From Kitasatospora atroaurantiaca (GTDB taxonomy: Bacteria; Actinomycetota; Actinomycetes; Streptomycetales; Streptomycetaceae): a DNA stretch of 64,000 nucleotides. Made by a program: the position numbers and the translations under genes. The notes under the pieces were generated by a model. It was given only the letters and a program-made list of their open reading frames with translations, was not told where the DNA came from and searched no databases. Shown here piece by piece: positions 7,622-14,713 of this stretch (positions within the stretch are counted from its first letter, which is position 1; the number at the start of each line of letters is the position of its first letter). The stretch is from contig NZ_VIVR01000001.1 in the NCBI RefSeq assembly GCF_007828955.1, positions 6,262,001-6,326,000 on the forward strand, given 5' to 3'.

Positions 7622-8689
7622 ATGTCGACATTGCGGGTCACCGCCGAGAGGCTGACCATCCTGGAGCACCCGAACGCCGATGCCCTGGAGCTCGCCCAGA
7701 TCGGCCTCTACCGGGCGGTGGTGGCCAAGGGCGCGTACCGGACCGGTGAGCTGGCCGTCTACATCCCGGAGCAGGCCGTGCTGCCGGCCGGGCTGATCGA
7801 GGAGCTGGGCCTGACCGGGCGGCTCGCGGGGAGCAACGCGGACAGGGTCAAGGCGGTACGGCTGCGCGGCGAGCTCTCCCAGGGCATCGTCTGCCGCCCC
7901 CGCGCGCTGGCCGGTACGGACCTGGCCGAGGCCGCGGCGGCCGGTGAGGACTTCGCCGAGGCCCTCGGCATCACCAAGTGGGCCCCGCCGATCCCGACCG
8001 CCATGAACGGCGAAGTCGAGTCCGCGCCCGATCTGCTGCCCTGGGTGGACATCGAGAACCTCAAGCGCTTCCCGGACATCTTCGAGCCCGGCGAGCCGGT
8101 GGTGGTCACCGAGAAGTTGCACGGCAGTTGCTGCCTGGTCACCTTCCACGCCGACTCCGGGGCCGTGCAGGTCTCCTCCAAGGGGATCGGCGCGCAGGGC
8201 CTGGCGCTCAAGGAGGACGAGAAGAACCTGTACTGGCGCGCGGTACGTGCGCACGGCATCCCGGCGGTCGCCGCCCGGCTGGCCGAGCGCCTCGGCGCGA
8301 GCCGGGTCGGCATCTTCGGCGAGGTCTTCGGCGCAGGCGTCCAGGACCTGACGTACGGGGAGTCCGGCCGGACCGAGCTGCCCGGGTACGCCGCCTTCGA
8401 CGTATCGGCGGTGATCGACGGTCAGCTGCGCTGGCTGGACGCGGCCGAACTGCTCGCGGGTGAGCTGCCGTTGGCGCCGCAGCTGTGGAGCGGGCCGTTC
8501 GACCCGCAGGCCGTGCTCGAGCTGGCCGAGGGCCGGGAGACGGTCTCCGGGCGGGCCCTGCACATCCGGGAGGGCGTCGTGGTCCGGCCGGTGGCCGAGC
8601 GGTACAGCACGGTGCTGGGCGGCCGGGCGATCGCCAAGGTGGTCGGCGGTGCGTACCTGACCCGCAAGGGCGGCACCGAGTACGAGTGA
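7622..8689 (+). CDS. ATP-dependent RNA ligase, Rnl5 (Deinococcus DraRnl) type
   Basis: A protein of 355 residues from ATG, with GGGGAGGGG upstream as ribosome-binding site. The nucleotidyltransferase motifs are all visible: motif I EKLHGS with Lys165 as the adenylated residue (the same number, as I recall it, as in DraRnl), motif III GIFGEVFG, motif IV REGVVVRP, and motif V IAKVVGG. About 150 residues precede motif I and begin VTAERLTILEHPNADALELA, the N-terminal OB-like module that distinguishes this family from T4 Rnl1 and Rnl2. The known enzyme seals 3'-OH/5'-phosphate RNA nicks, preferring RNA 3' ends on a duplex. No end-healing kinase-phosphatase or other repair gene is adjacent. Confidence 0.88.
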   Translation: MSTLRVTAERLTILEHPNADALELAQIGLYRAVVAKGAYRTGELAVYIPEQAVLPAGLIEELGLTGRLAGSNADRVKAVRLRGELSQGIVCRPRALAGTDLAEAAAAGEDFAEALGITKWAPPIPTAMNGEVESAPDLLPWVDIENLKRFPDIFEPGEPVVVTEKLHGSCCLVTFHADSGAVQVSSKGIGAQGLALKEDEKNLYWRAVRAHGIPAVAARLAERLGASRVGIFGEVFGAGVQDLTYGESGRTELPGYAAFDVSAVIDGQLRWLDAAELLAGELPLAPQLWSGPFDPQAVLELAEGRETVSGRALHIREGVVVRPVAERYSTVLGGRAIAKVVGGAYLTRKGGTEYE

Positions 8690-8693
8690 GCGG

Positions 8694-8737
8694 CCGGGGG
8701 GTGTTCCGCTGCCCCGCAGCAGCGGAACACCCCCCGG
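8694..8737. terminator. Bidirectional terminator between convergent genes
   Basis: A 19-base perfect stem with a six-base loop. The inner arms are GTGTTCCGCTGC (8701-8712) and its complement (8719-8730), extended outward by paired G and C runs. It starts five bases after the RNA ligase stop and ends five bases before the stop of the convergent Roadblock gene, so it can serve both strands. Confidence 0.8.
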
Positions 8738-8742
8738 GGGTC

Positions 8743-9117
8743 TCAGACCTCCAGATCGGCCTCGAGACGGGCGAGTTGGTGCCTCGCCATGGCCAGGTTG
8801 GCCCGGCCCTTGTCGAGCGCCAGGTACAGGAAGAGGCCCTTCCCGGTCCGGCTCGTCAGCGGCCTGATCAGGTGGTACTGGCTGGTGAGGCTGATGAGGA
8901 TGTCCTCGATCCCGTCCTTGAGGCCGAGCAGCTCCATCGTCCGCATCTTGGCGCGCACCACGTCGGTGTTGCCGGCCGAGGCGACACTCAGGTCCAGCCC
9001 GTGGCCGCCGTCCACGGTGCCGAGGGCCATGCCGCTGTTGTAGTCCACGAGCGCGGCCCCGATGGCCCCGTCCACCGTGGTCATCGCGTGCCGGAGTGCG
9101 CTGTCTACATCTGCCAT
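8743..9117 (-). CDS. Roadblock/LC7-domain protein
   Basis: A protein of 124 residues, the size of a single Roadblock domain. It opens with a helix and the strand IGAALVDYNSGMALGT, matching the MglB/Roadblock fold in which the LVD...G.A.G turn sits in the first hairpin. It has a clear paralogue at 10609-10992 in the same cluster (shared pattern LxDxxSGxALGT and a C-terminal NLAxARxxLxxLExxL). Such proteins dimerise and act as activators or scaffolds for small GTPases. There is no GTPase gene in this cluster; the nearest is cvnD at 18151. Exact role unknown. Confidence 0.75.
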   Translation of the reverse strand: MADVDSALRHAMTTVDGAIGAALVDYNSGMALGTVDGGHGLDLSVASAGNTDVVRAKMRTMELLGLKDGIEDILISLTSQYHLIRPLTSRTGKGLFLYLALDKGRANLAMARHQLARLEADLEV

Positions 9118-9189
9118 GTCGGTCTTCGTTCCTTCGCTGTCGTTGGTGGTGTGCAGGGACTCATCGCCGGATTCTGGTCGTGTTCGCCG

Positions 9190-9630
9190 TCACCCCACCT
9201 CCTTGGGGCCGATGGCCTCGTGGAGGAGGGTGCCGACGCGCTCGGCGGACCGTCGTCCCTCCAGGTGCATGCGCCCGACGTTGACGTCCGGATGGGCGAG
9301 CACGGTGAGGACGCAGACGGTGCCCGCCGCGTACGTCGCGACATAGCCGTGCTCCCCCCGCACCAGGGACTCCCTGAACTCGCCCTGCCCGGTGACGTCG
9401 GCGAGGCGCTGGGCCACGCCGAGGGCCGCGGCCGTCAGGGCGGCCAGGCCGGAGGGCTCGGTGTCGTGCGTGTCGTGAGCCATCAACAGGCCGTCCACAC
9501 TCGCCACCAGGCCGCCCGCCAGATGCGGTACCCGGTGTTTCAGCGCACGGAGTTCGGCCAGGAGGTCGGTTTCCAACGCGGTCAGATGTCTCCTTCCGGC
9601 GCGCTGCTTCAGAGCCCGCCTCATGGACAC
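9190..9630 (-). CDS. Roadblock/LC7-domain protein
   Basis: A protein of 146 residues. After an N-terminal helix (ALETDLLAELRALKHRVPHL) comes GGLVASVDGLLMAHDT, the first Roadblock strand pair, followed by a helix with LAALTAAALGVAQRLADVTG and the paired strands HGYVATYAAGTVCVLTVLA. It is closest in pattern to the CvnB class. The start is GTG at 9630. A nearby ATG at 9622-9624 has no better ribosome-binding site. It lies 28 bases after the regulator gene at 9659, so it is probably co-transcribed with it. Confidence 0.7.
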   Translation of the reverse strand: MSMRRALKQRAGRRHLTALETDLLAELRALKHRVPHLAGGLVASVDGLLMAHDTHDTEPSGLAALTAAALGVAQRLADVTGQGEFRESLVRGEHGYVATYAAGTVCVLTVLAHPDVNVGRMHLEGRRSAERVGTLLHEAIGPKEVG

Positions 9631-9658
9631 GAGGGCGGGGCCGCGGGCGGAAAGGAAG

Positions 9659-10612
9659 TCAAAGTCGGGCCTCCAGTGCGGTGAGGACCCGGGTCAGCAG
9701 GGCGACGTCCGGGTCGAGTACGGACAGCGGGTGGTCCGCTGCGAGCCATGGACGGCGGGGCGCGGGCACCCCGGTGGATCTGCCGGTGCCCGTGGCCGGG
9801 TGTCCGGCGGGGAGGGTCGCACCGGGCGTTCGGCGATGGAGGCCGACCGAGGTGCGGGCCGTCCCACCCGCGGGGGCGCCGCGGGCGTCGTCCTCGGGGG
9901 CGCCGTCCGGCGGGGCACGGTCGTCCGGCGGGGTCGCGACCAGTCCGGCCGCCGCCAGCCGCCGTACGTCGGCCATGGTGGCGAAGGCGGAGCGGCCCAG
10001 TACGCGGGCGAGCTCCGCCGGGGTTCTCCGGCCGTCGGCGTGGTGCAGCACTTCGCTCCGGCGAGGGCCGGCCGCGGGTCCGCGCAGTGCCCGTGCGATG
10101 GGTACGACGGGGGCGGAGTCGACCTGTGGCCAGGGCCAGATCCGTTCCAGCAGGTCCCGGCGGCGTACCGTCTCGTGCCGCAGCCGCCGTGCGCTCACCG
10201 GGCTCACCGGGCCGAACCAGTGCCGAACGCCGGGTTCGAAGAAGGTCGCCGCGGGCCGAGCGCTCAGCGCGAAGAAGGCCGCGTCGTAGAGCGCCCCCAG
10301 GTGGCAGAGCTCCAACTCGCCCTGGGTCAGCAGCCCCTGTTCGACGAGCATCCGGCCGACCCGGCATTCCGGGCCGAACCGGCGTACGGTCTCGTGCCAG
10401 GCTTCGGGCGAGACCCGGCCGGATGCGGTCAGGAGGGAGGCCGGCCCGGGCGCCCGTCCGCTCTCGGCGTGGGTGACCATGCCGTCCACGAAGTAGACCG
10501 CTCCGGCCTCGCTGTGCAGGGCGCCGGTCGCGCGGGCCTCGGCCAGGCGCTCGACGGCCTCGCCAGGTGGCTGAAAGGTTATGTGTCCGGCGCCCTGTGC
10601 GGCGGCTGTCAT
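9659..10612 (-). CDS. PATAN/DUF4388-like regulatory protein with winged helix
   Basis: A protein of 317 residues. The N-terminal 115 residues read TGALHSEAGAVYFVDGMVTH and then VGRMLVEQGLLTQGELE, the pattern of DUF4388/PATAN domains found in proteins that pair with GTPase regulators. The stretch GRRTPAELARVLGRSAFATM (about residues 193-212) resembles a winged-helix region. The last 90 residues are rich in Pro, Arg and Ala and look disordered. It overlaps the upstream Roadblock gene by four bases. No enzymatic motif is visible. The DNA-binding suggestion is tentative. Confidence 0.55.
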   Translation of the reverse strand: MTAAAQGAGHITFQPPGEAVERLAEARATGALHSEAGAVYFVDGMVTHAESGRAPGPASLLTASGRVSPEAWHETVRRFGPECRVGRMLVEQGLLTQGELELCHLGALYDAAFFALSARPAATFFEPGVRHWFGPVSPVSARRLRHETVRRRDLLERIWPWPQVDSAPVVPIARALRGPAAGPRRSEVLHHADGRRTPAELARVLGRSAFATMADVRRLAAAGLVATPPDDRAPPDGAPEDDARGAPAGGTARTSVGLHRRTPGATLPAGHPATGTGRSTGVPAPRRPWLAADHPLSVLDPDVALLTRVLTALEARL

Positions 10613-10992
10613 CCCAGGACCAGCTCCTCGGCCAGCGCCTGCAGCCGGAACCGCGCGGAGGCGAGGTTTCCCTCGGACCGGTCGAGCCAGAGATGCAGCG
10701 CGAGCCTGCTGTCGAAGACGGTGTCGACGAAGCAGAGCAGGTGGTAACTCCGGCCGGCGGTGATGATGATGTCCTGCAGGGGCCTGTGCAGGTCCTCGGC
10801 GTCGGTGAAGGTGGGACTGTCAGCAGCCGCCCGCACCAGGTCAGTTGCCTCCGCGGCGGCGGTCTCGTGGTCCCCGGTCGGGCTGTCGCCTGCGGTGCCG
10901 AGGGCGAGTCCGCTGCTCCAGTCGATGAGGCTCACGCCGCGTGCGCCGACGATCGTCATCGCCTCGGACAGGCAGTCATCGATACCCGGCAC
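10609..10992 (-). CDS. Roadblock/LC7-domain protein, first gene of its cluster
   Basis: A protein of 127 residues if started at GTG 10992, which has a strong ribosome-binding site (GAAGGAG) five bases upstream. A longer frame reaches 11076, but its extra 28 residues have no such site and no counterpart in the 124-residue paralogue at 8743. The sequence GVSLIDWSSGLALGTAG marks the first Roadblock hairpin. It overlaps the following gene by four bases (ATGA), so the operon reads 10992, 10612, 9630, 9117 on the minus strand. Function is inferred only from the family. Confidence 0.7.
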   Translation of the reverse strand: MPGIDDCLSEAMTIVGARGVSLIDWSSGLALGTAGDSPTGDHETAAAEATDLVRAAADSPTFTDAEDLHRPLQDIIITAGRSYHLLCFVDTVFDSRLALHLWLDRSEGNLASARFRLQALAEELVLG

Positions 10993-11389
10993 GCGGGCTC
11001 CTTCGGGGGCATGGCGGCAGACCGCGGGCACGCAGGCTGCCGCAGAGGCCGCTACTTCGGGTGGCGCTTCCGACACGGAAGGCTACTGGCGGTTGATGTA
11101 CGACGAAAATCCCATAGGCATATTCGAGGTCGAGGCGACCAGTTTCAGCCATCTTCGACACGCTCCGCCGCCTGTGGAACCCGCTGAGCGCCCCGGGGGG
11201 CCGTCCGTCCCGGCGGGCCCAACTGGGCGGCGACCTTGGCCGATTCGCAGCCCGTGGCGCCGCGCCACCCCCATGGGCCGGGGCGTCCGGTCGTATTCGA
11301 ATAAACGCCCCGATGAGCCCCTTTTGGGCTGATGATTCGTCAGTTAGCGTGTCGAACACGTACATCCGTTCCAGCTCAGGAGGGATGCC
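10993..11389. promoter_or_regulatory. Divergent promoter region of the Roadblock operon and the P450
   Basis: About 400 bases without a convincing gene. A comparatively AT-rich stretch at 11091-11130 (containing GAAAATCCCATAGGCATATT) is the likeliest promoter zone. Near the P450 side a short stem (AGCCC-N4-GGGCT) overlaps the palindrome listed at 11329. The GC-rich middle (11170-11290) has only spurious open frames. Confidence 0.4.
11329..11343 (+). promoter_or_regulatory. Palindrome CTGATG-ATT-CGTCAG, copy 1
   Basis: The sequence CTGATGATTCGTCAG fits the consensus CTGACG-N3-CGTCAG with one arm mismatch. It lies 46 bases before the P450 start, in a typical operator position. Similar sites occur at 13661, 18741 and 63602, each upstream of a plus-strand gene. 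I do not know the regulator. Confidence 0.5.
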
Positions 11390-12751
11390 ATGCCGGCCAC
11401 CCGAATACCCGGACCGCCCGGACTGCCGTTCATCGGTTCGCTGCTCGACCTCACCCGCAACCCGCTGCGGACCTACCTGGACGCGCGCCGCGACTACGGG
11501 GACGTGGTGCGCTTCAGCGCGGGGCCGCCGGGGCTGCGGGTCGAGTTCTACATGGTCTTCTCCCCGGAGGGGGCCCAGCAGGTGCTGGGCGGCCAGGCGG
11601 CCAACTTCCGCAAGGAGAACGTGCTGTACGAGGAGGTCAGAACCAGCATCGGCAACGGCCTGCTCACCGCGCAGGACGCCGACTACCAGCGCCAACGACG
11701 CCTGATCCAACCGCTGTTCACCCGCCGCCGGGTGGACGGCTACGCCGACGCGATCGGCGTCGAGGCGGAGGCGCTGGTCGAACGCTGGGCCGCGGTGCCG
11801 GACGGGGTGGTGGACGCGGTCGGCGAGATGTCCCGCTTCGCCCTGCGGGCCGTGGCCCGGATCCTCTTCGGCACCGACGTCGAGGCCGCGATCGGGGCGG
11901 TGCGGAGCAGCTTCCCGGTGCTCGGGGCGTACATCCTGGAACGCGGCTTCGCCCCCGTCCGGGTCCCGCGCCAGTGGCCGACGCCCGGGAACCGCAGGGC
12001 ACTTGCGGCGCAGGAGGAGCTCTACGGGGTCTGCGACGCCATCATCGAGAGACGGGCCGGCGCCGCCGAACGCGGCGGGGCGGAGCCCGACGATCTGCTC
12101 GGGCTCCTCGCGGCGGCGCGCGGCGAGGACGGCGAGCGGCTGGACGCGGCCGAACTCCGCGATCAGGTCCTGGTCTTCCTGCTGGCAGGACACGAGACCA
12201 CCGCCACCTCGCTCACCTTCGCCCTCCACCTCCTCGGCAGGCACCCCGAGGAGCAGAAGCGGGCCAGGGAGGAGATCGAGGAGGTGCTCGGCGACCGCCG
12301 GCCGGAGGCGGGAGACCTGGAGCGACTGCCGTACCTCACCCGGGTGCTGAAGGAGGCGATGCGGCTCTACCCGGCGGCCGGGGTGATCGGGCGGCGGGCG
12401 GTCGCGGAGTGCGAGATCGGTGGCCGGCTCATCCCCGCCGGGGCGGAGGTGGTCCTCTCGCCGTGGGTCACCCACCGGCACCCGGACCACTGGGAGGACC
12501 CGGACCGCTTCGACCCCGACCGCTTCACCCCGGAGCGCGAGGCGGCCCGGCACCGGTACGCCTGGTACCCGTTCGGCGGCGGGCCGCGCGCGTGCATCGG
12601 GCAGCACTTCTCCATGCTGGAGTCGGTGCTGGCACTGGCCGCACTGCTGCGCGCCTTCGAGGTCGAGGCCGTCGACACCGAGGTGCCGGTCGGCCAGGCG
12701 CTCACCCTGCACGCGGACGGCCCGGCCCGGATCCGGCTGACGGCCCGCTAG
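11390..12751 (+). CDS. Cytochrome P450
   Basis: A protein of 453 residues with GGAGGG upstream of ATG. It starts MPATRIPGPPGLPFIGSLLD, the proline-rich lead of long P450s. The I-helix is AGHETTATS (about residues 266-274), the K-helix is KEAMR, and the haem loop is FGGGPRACIG with Cys402 as haem ligand. The length and the PxRFxPER meander place it nearer the CYP4/CYP102-like class than the 400-residue bacterial type. No redox partner gene is adjacent. The substrate is unknown. Conservons sometimes carry a P450 (cvnE), but this gene is about 3 kb from cvnA and separated by a pseudogene, so I do not call it cvnE. Confidence 0.92.
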   Translation: MPATRIPGPPGLPFIGSLLDLTRNPLRTYLDARRDYGDVVRFSAGPPGLRVEFYMVFSPEGAQQVLGGQAANFRKENVLYEEVRTSIGNGLLTAQDADYQRQRRLIQPLFTRRRVDGYADAIGVEAEALVERWAAVPDGVVDAVGEMSRFALRAVARILFGTDVEAAIGAVRSSFPVLGAYILERGFAPVRVPRQWPTPGNRRALAAQEELYGVCDAIIERRAGAAERGGAEPDDLLGLLAAARGEDGERLDAAELRDQVLVFLLAGHETTATSLTFALHLLGRHPEEQKRAREEIEEVLGDRRPEAGDLERLPYLTRVLKEAMRLYPAAGVIGRRAVAECEIGGRLIPAGAEVVLSPWVTHRHPDHWEDPDRFDPDRFTPEREAARHRYAWYPFGGGPRACIGQHFSMLESVLALAALLRAFEVEAVDTEVPVGQALTLHADGPARIRLTAR

Positions 12752-12762
12752 CGGGGCCCGGT

Positions 12763-12790
12763 GGGGCGTGCCGGGCGTCCGGTACGCCCC
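12763..12790 (+). terminator. Terminator hairpin after the P450
   Basis: A 12-base stem with one G-T pair (GGGGCGTGCCGG with CCGGTACGCCCC) closes a four-base loop, 11 bases after the P450 stop. There is no T-run, as is usual for streptomycete terminators. Confidence 0.6.
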
Positions 12791-12797
12791 CGTCGTC

Positions 12798-12832
12798 TCA
12801 CCTCACCTCACCTCACTTCACTTCACTTCACT
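12798..12832 (+). repeat. Pentanucleotide tandem repeat (TCACC)3(TCACT)4
   Basis: Seven consecutive five-base units, three TCACC and four TCACT. The repeat overlaps the last codons and stop of the CBM2 relic on the minus strand. Read that way the units are AGTGA and GGTGA, each containing an in-phase or out-of-phase TGA. Confidence 0.8.
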
Positions 12833-13549
12833 TGACGGTGCAGGACGCTCCGTTGAGCGTGAAGGCGGCCGGGTTGGTGTTGCTGCCGCTCCAGCTGCCG
12901 TTGAAGCCGAAGGATGTGCTGCCGCCCCCTGCCGCCAGGCTGCCGTTGTAACTCAGGTTGGTGACGGTGACGTTGGCTCCGCTCTGGGTGTAGCCGCCGT
13001 TCCAGAGCGAGGTGATCTGCTGGCCGTTGGCGAACGCCCACCTGAGGGTCCAGGCGGTGAGCGCCGTGCTGCCGGTGTTCTTGACGGTGACCGAGGCGCC
13101 GAAGCCACCCGCTCCACTGGCCGCTCACCGCGTACGTGTACACCCGCCCGTACACTCGCGGGTCACCCGTGATCGCCGCGCCCCTCCAACCCCACTGGTG
13201 GGAGTCGTCGTTGATGCGGACCCAGCTGCCGCCCGCGTCGTCCGAGCGGAAGATGCCGCGAACGCCGCCGATCTGCGCGCTGGAGTAGAGCGCGGGGTAG
13301 GTGGCGCCCGGTGCGGACTTGCCGAAGCCGATGGTGTCGGCCTTGTCGACCGCCGCCAGCTTGCCGAGGGAGGCGCCCGAGTCGGTCGAGTGCCACAGCC
13401 CGTACGTGCCGGTGTCCTTGCCGCCGGCCGTCGGTCGACCTGTAGACGTTGTTGTCCTTGTCGGCCACCCCGACGTAGATGGTCCGGGTGGTGCTCCCGG
13501 CCGTCGCGCTGCCCTTGTCGAAGGCCACCCAGAGCACGCCCTGTAGTGG
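12828..13549 (-). pseudogene. Relic of a secreted GH74 xyloglucanase with CBM2 (frameshifted, internally deleted)
   Basis: Three frames on the minus strand carry pieces of one ancestral enzyme. The first piece (about 13549-13432) reads VLWVAFDKGSATAGSTTRTI, a GH74 propeller segment. After a frame change, the second piece (to about 13110) holds the C-terminal GH74 sequence RGIFRSDDAGGSWVRINDDS and AITGDPRVYGRVY. A further one-base insertion (GCGGGTGGC for an expected GCGGTGGC) shifts into the CBM2 frame, with FGASVTVKNTG, WTLRWAFANGQQIT, LWNGGYTQSG and a normal end SCTVK-stop. Intact GH74-CBM2 enzymes are 700-900 residues. Most of the catalytic part, the signal peptide and the linker are missing, so it cannot be functional. 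Confidence 0.8.
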
Positions 13550-13660
13550 TCGGTGGCTCCGCGCTGCCGGGTGGGGCGCGCTGCGGGCGGTGGTGGGAGT
13601 GGCCCCAGGACGGTGGTCCGCGCCGGAGAAGGGATCGGACAGGCCTGGCCGCAAGTGGAC

Positions 13661-13675
13661 ATGACGAAGCGTCAG
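13661..13675 (+). promoter_or_regulatory. Palindrome CTGACG-N3-CGTCAG, copy 2
   Basis: The sequence ATGACGAAGCGTCAG matches the consensus CTGACG-N3-CGTCAG except for the first base. It lies 167 bases before the MHYT gene, in the roughly 290-base gap after the GH74 relic. The rest of the gap contains no supported gene. Confidence 0.5.
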
Positions 13676-13842
13676 ATGATGCGGGGCGCATACGAGGGGC
13701 CCATTGGAGCACACTCCGCCGTCCCGGTGGGCAGCTTTTCACATCTTCGGGTGACCGGGCGCGGACGCTGGGTAGCGTCCACCGCATCCGAGATCGAAAT
13801 CGCACATGCGGCTGGCATATGACCGAGTCGCTCGGAGGCCCG

Positions 13843-14640
13843 ATGGGAACCCTGAACCACTTCAGCTTCGGCTGGCTGACCCCGGCCATCTCGTACGTGA
13901 TGGCCTGCGTCGGCGCCGCCCTCGGCCTGCGCTGCACCCTCCGCGCACTGGCCGCCACCGGCTCCTCCCGGCGCAACTGGCTGCTCACCGCGGCGGCCGC
14001 GATCGGATCCGGCATCTGGACCATGCACTTCATCGCGATGTTCGGCTTCACCGTGGACGGCACCGAGCTCCGCTACAACGTCCCGCTCACCATCCTCAGT
14101 CTGCTGGTGGCCATGCTGGTGGTCGGGCTGGGCGTCTTCGTGGTCGGATACGGCCGGCACCGGGGCCGGGCGTTGCTGCTCGGCGGCCTCACCACCGGTG
14201 TGGGCGTCGCCGCGATGCACTACCTCGGCATGGCCGCCGTCCGCATCCACGGAGCCATCGCCTACGACCCCGGCACCGTCGGCCTCTCGGTGGTGATCGC
14301 GGTCGGTGCCGCCACCGCCGCGCTCTGGGCCGCCGTCACCATCCGGAACGTCTTCGCGGCGGGCGCGGCCTCGCTGGTCATGGGCATCGCGGTGAGCTGT
14401 ATGCACTACACCGGGATGGCGGCCGTGCACGTCCACATGCACCCGGCGCGCACCGACCTGGGCGGCGCCACCCCGATGCAGTTCATCTTCCCGCTGGCCG
14501 TCGGCCTCGGGTCCTTCCTCTTCCTCACCTCCGCGTTCGTCGCGCTCTCCCCGACCGCGCAGGAACGTGCCGCGTACCGCGAGGCCGGCGAGCTCGCCGT
14601 CGAGGAGCTCCGCCCGACCGAGCTCGACCGCGCGGCCTGA
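13843..14640 (+). CDS. MHYT-domain integral membrane sensor protein
   Basis: A protein of 265 residues with seven predicted membrane segments. It carries the repeated MHYT-type signatures TMHFIAM, AMHYLGM and CMHYTGM, each at the outer end of a membrane helix. The family is proposed to bind copper through these Met/His residues and to sense oxygen, CO or NO. The GGAGG four bases before ATG 13843 favours this start; an in-frame ATG at 13819 without such a site would add eight residues. It has no output domain, so it may signal by protein contact. It lies 73 bases upstream of the conservon on the same strand, which makes a joint role plausible. Confidence 0.85.
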   Translation: MGTLNHFSFGWLTPAISYVMACVGAALGLRCTLRALAATGSSRRNWLLTAAAAIGSGIWTMHFIAMFGFTVDGTELRYNVPLTILSLLVAMLVVGLGVFVVGYGRHRGRALLLGGLTTGVGVAAMHYLGMAAVRIHGAIAYDPGTVGLSVVIAVGAATAALWAAVTIRNVFAAGAASLVMGIAVSCMHYTGMAAVHVHMHPARTDLGGATPMQFIFPLAVGLGSFLFLTSAFVALSPTAQERAAYREAGELAVEELRPTELDRAA

Positions 14641-14713
14641 CCGCGCGCCCGCGCCTCCGCACCCCCGAAACAACGACCCCCGCAGCCTCCGAGTACTGAA
14701 AGGCCCTCATCCC

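Noticed and set aside
11083..11274. Minus-strand 63-codon frame in the P450 promoter region
   Set aside because: No ribosome-binding site, Arg/Gly-rich composition, and it overlaps the likely promoters of two real genes.
11390..12751. The P450 as conservon gene cvnE
   Set aside because: It lies upstream of cvnA, about 2 kb from the conservon on the other side of a pseudogene, while cvnE genes follow cvnD. It is the longer P450 type.
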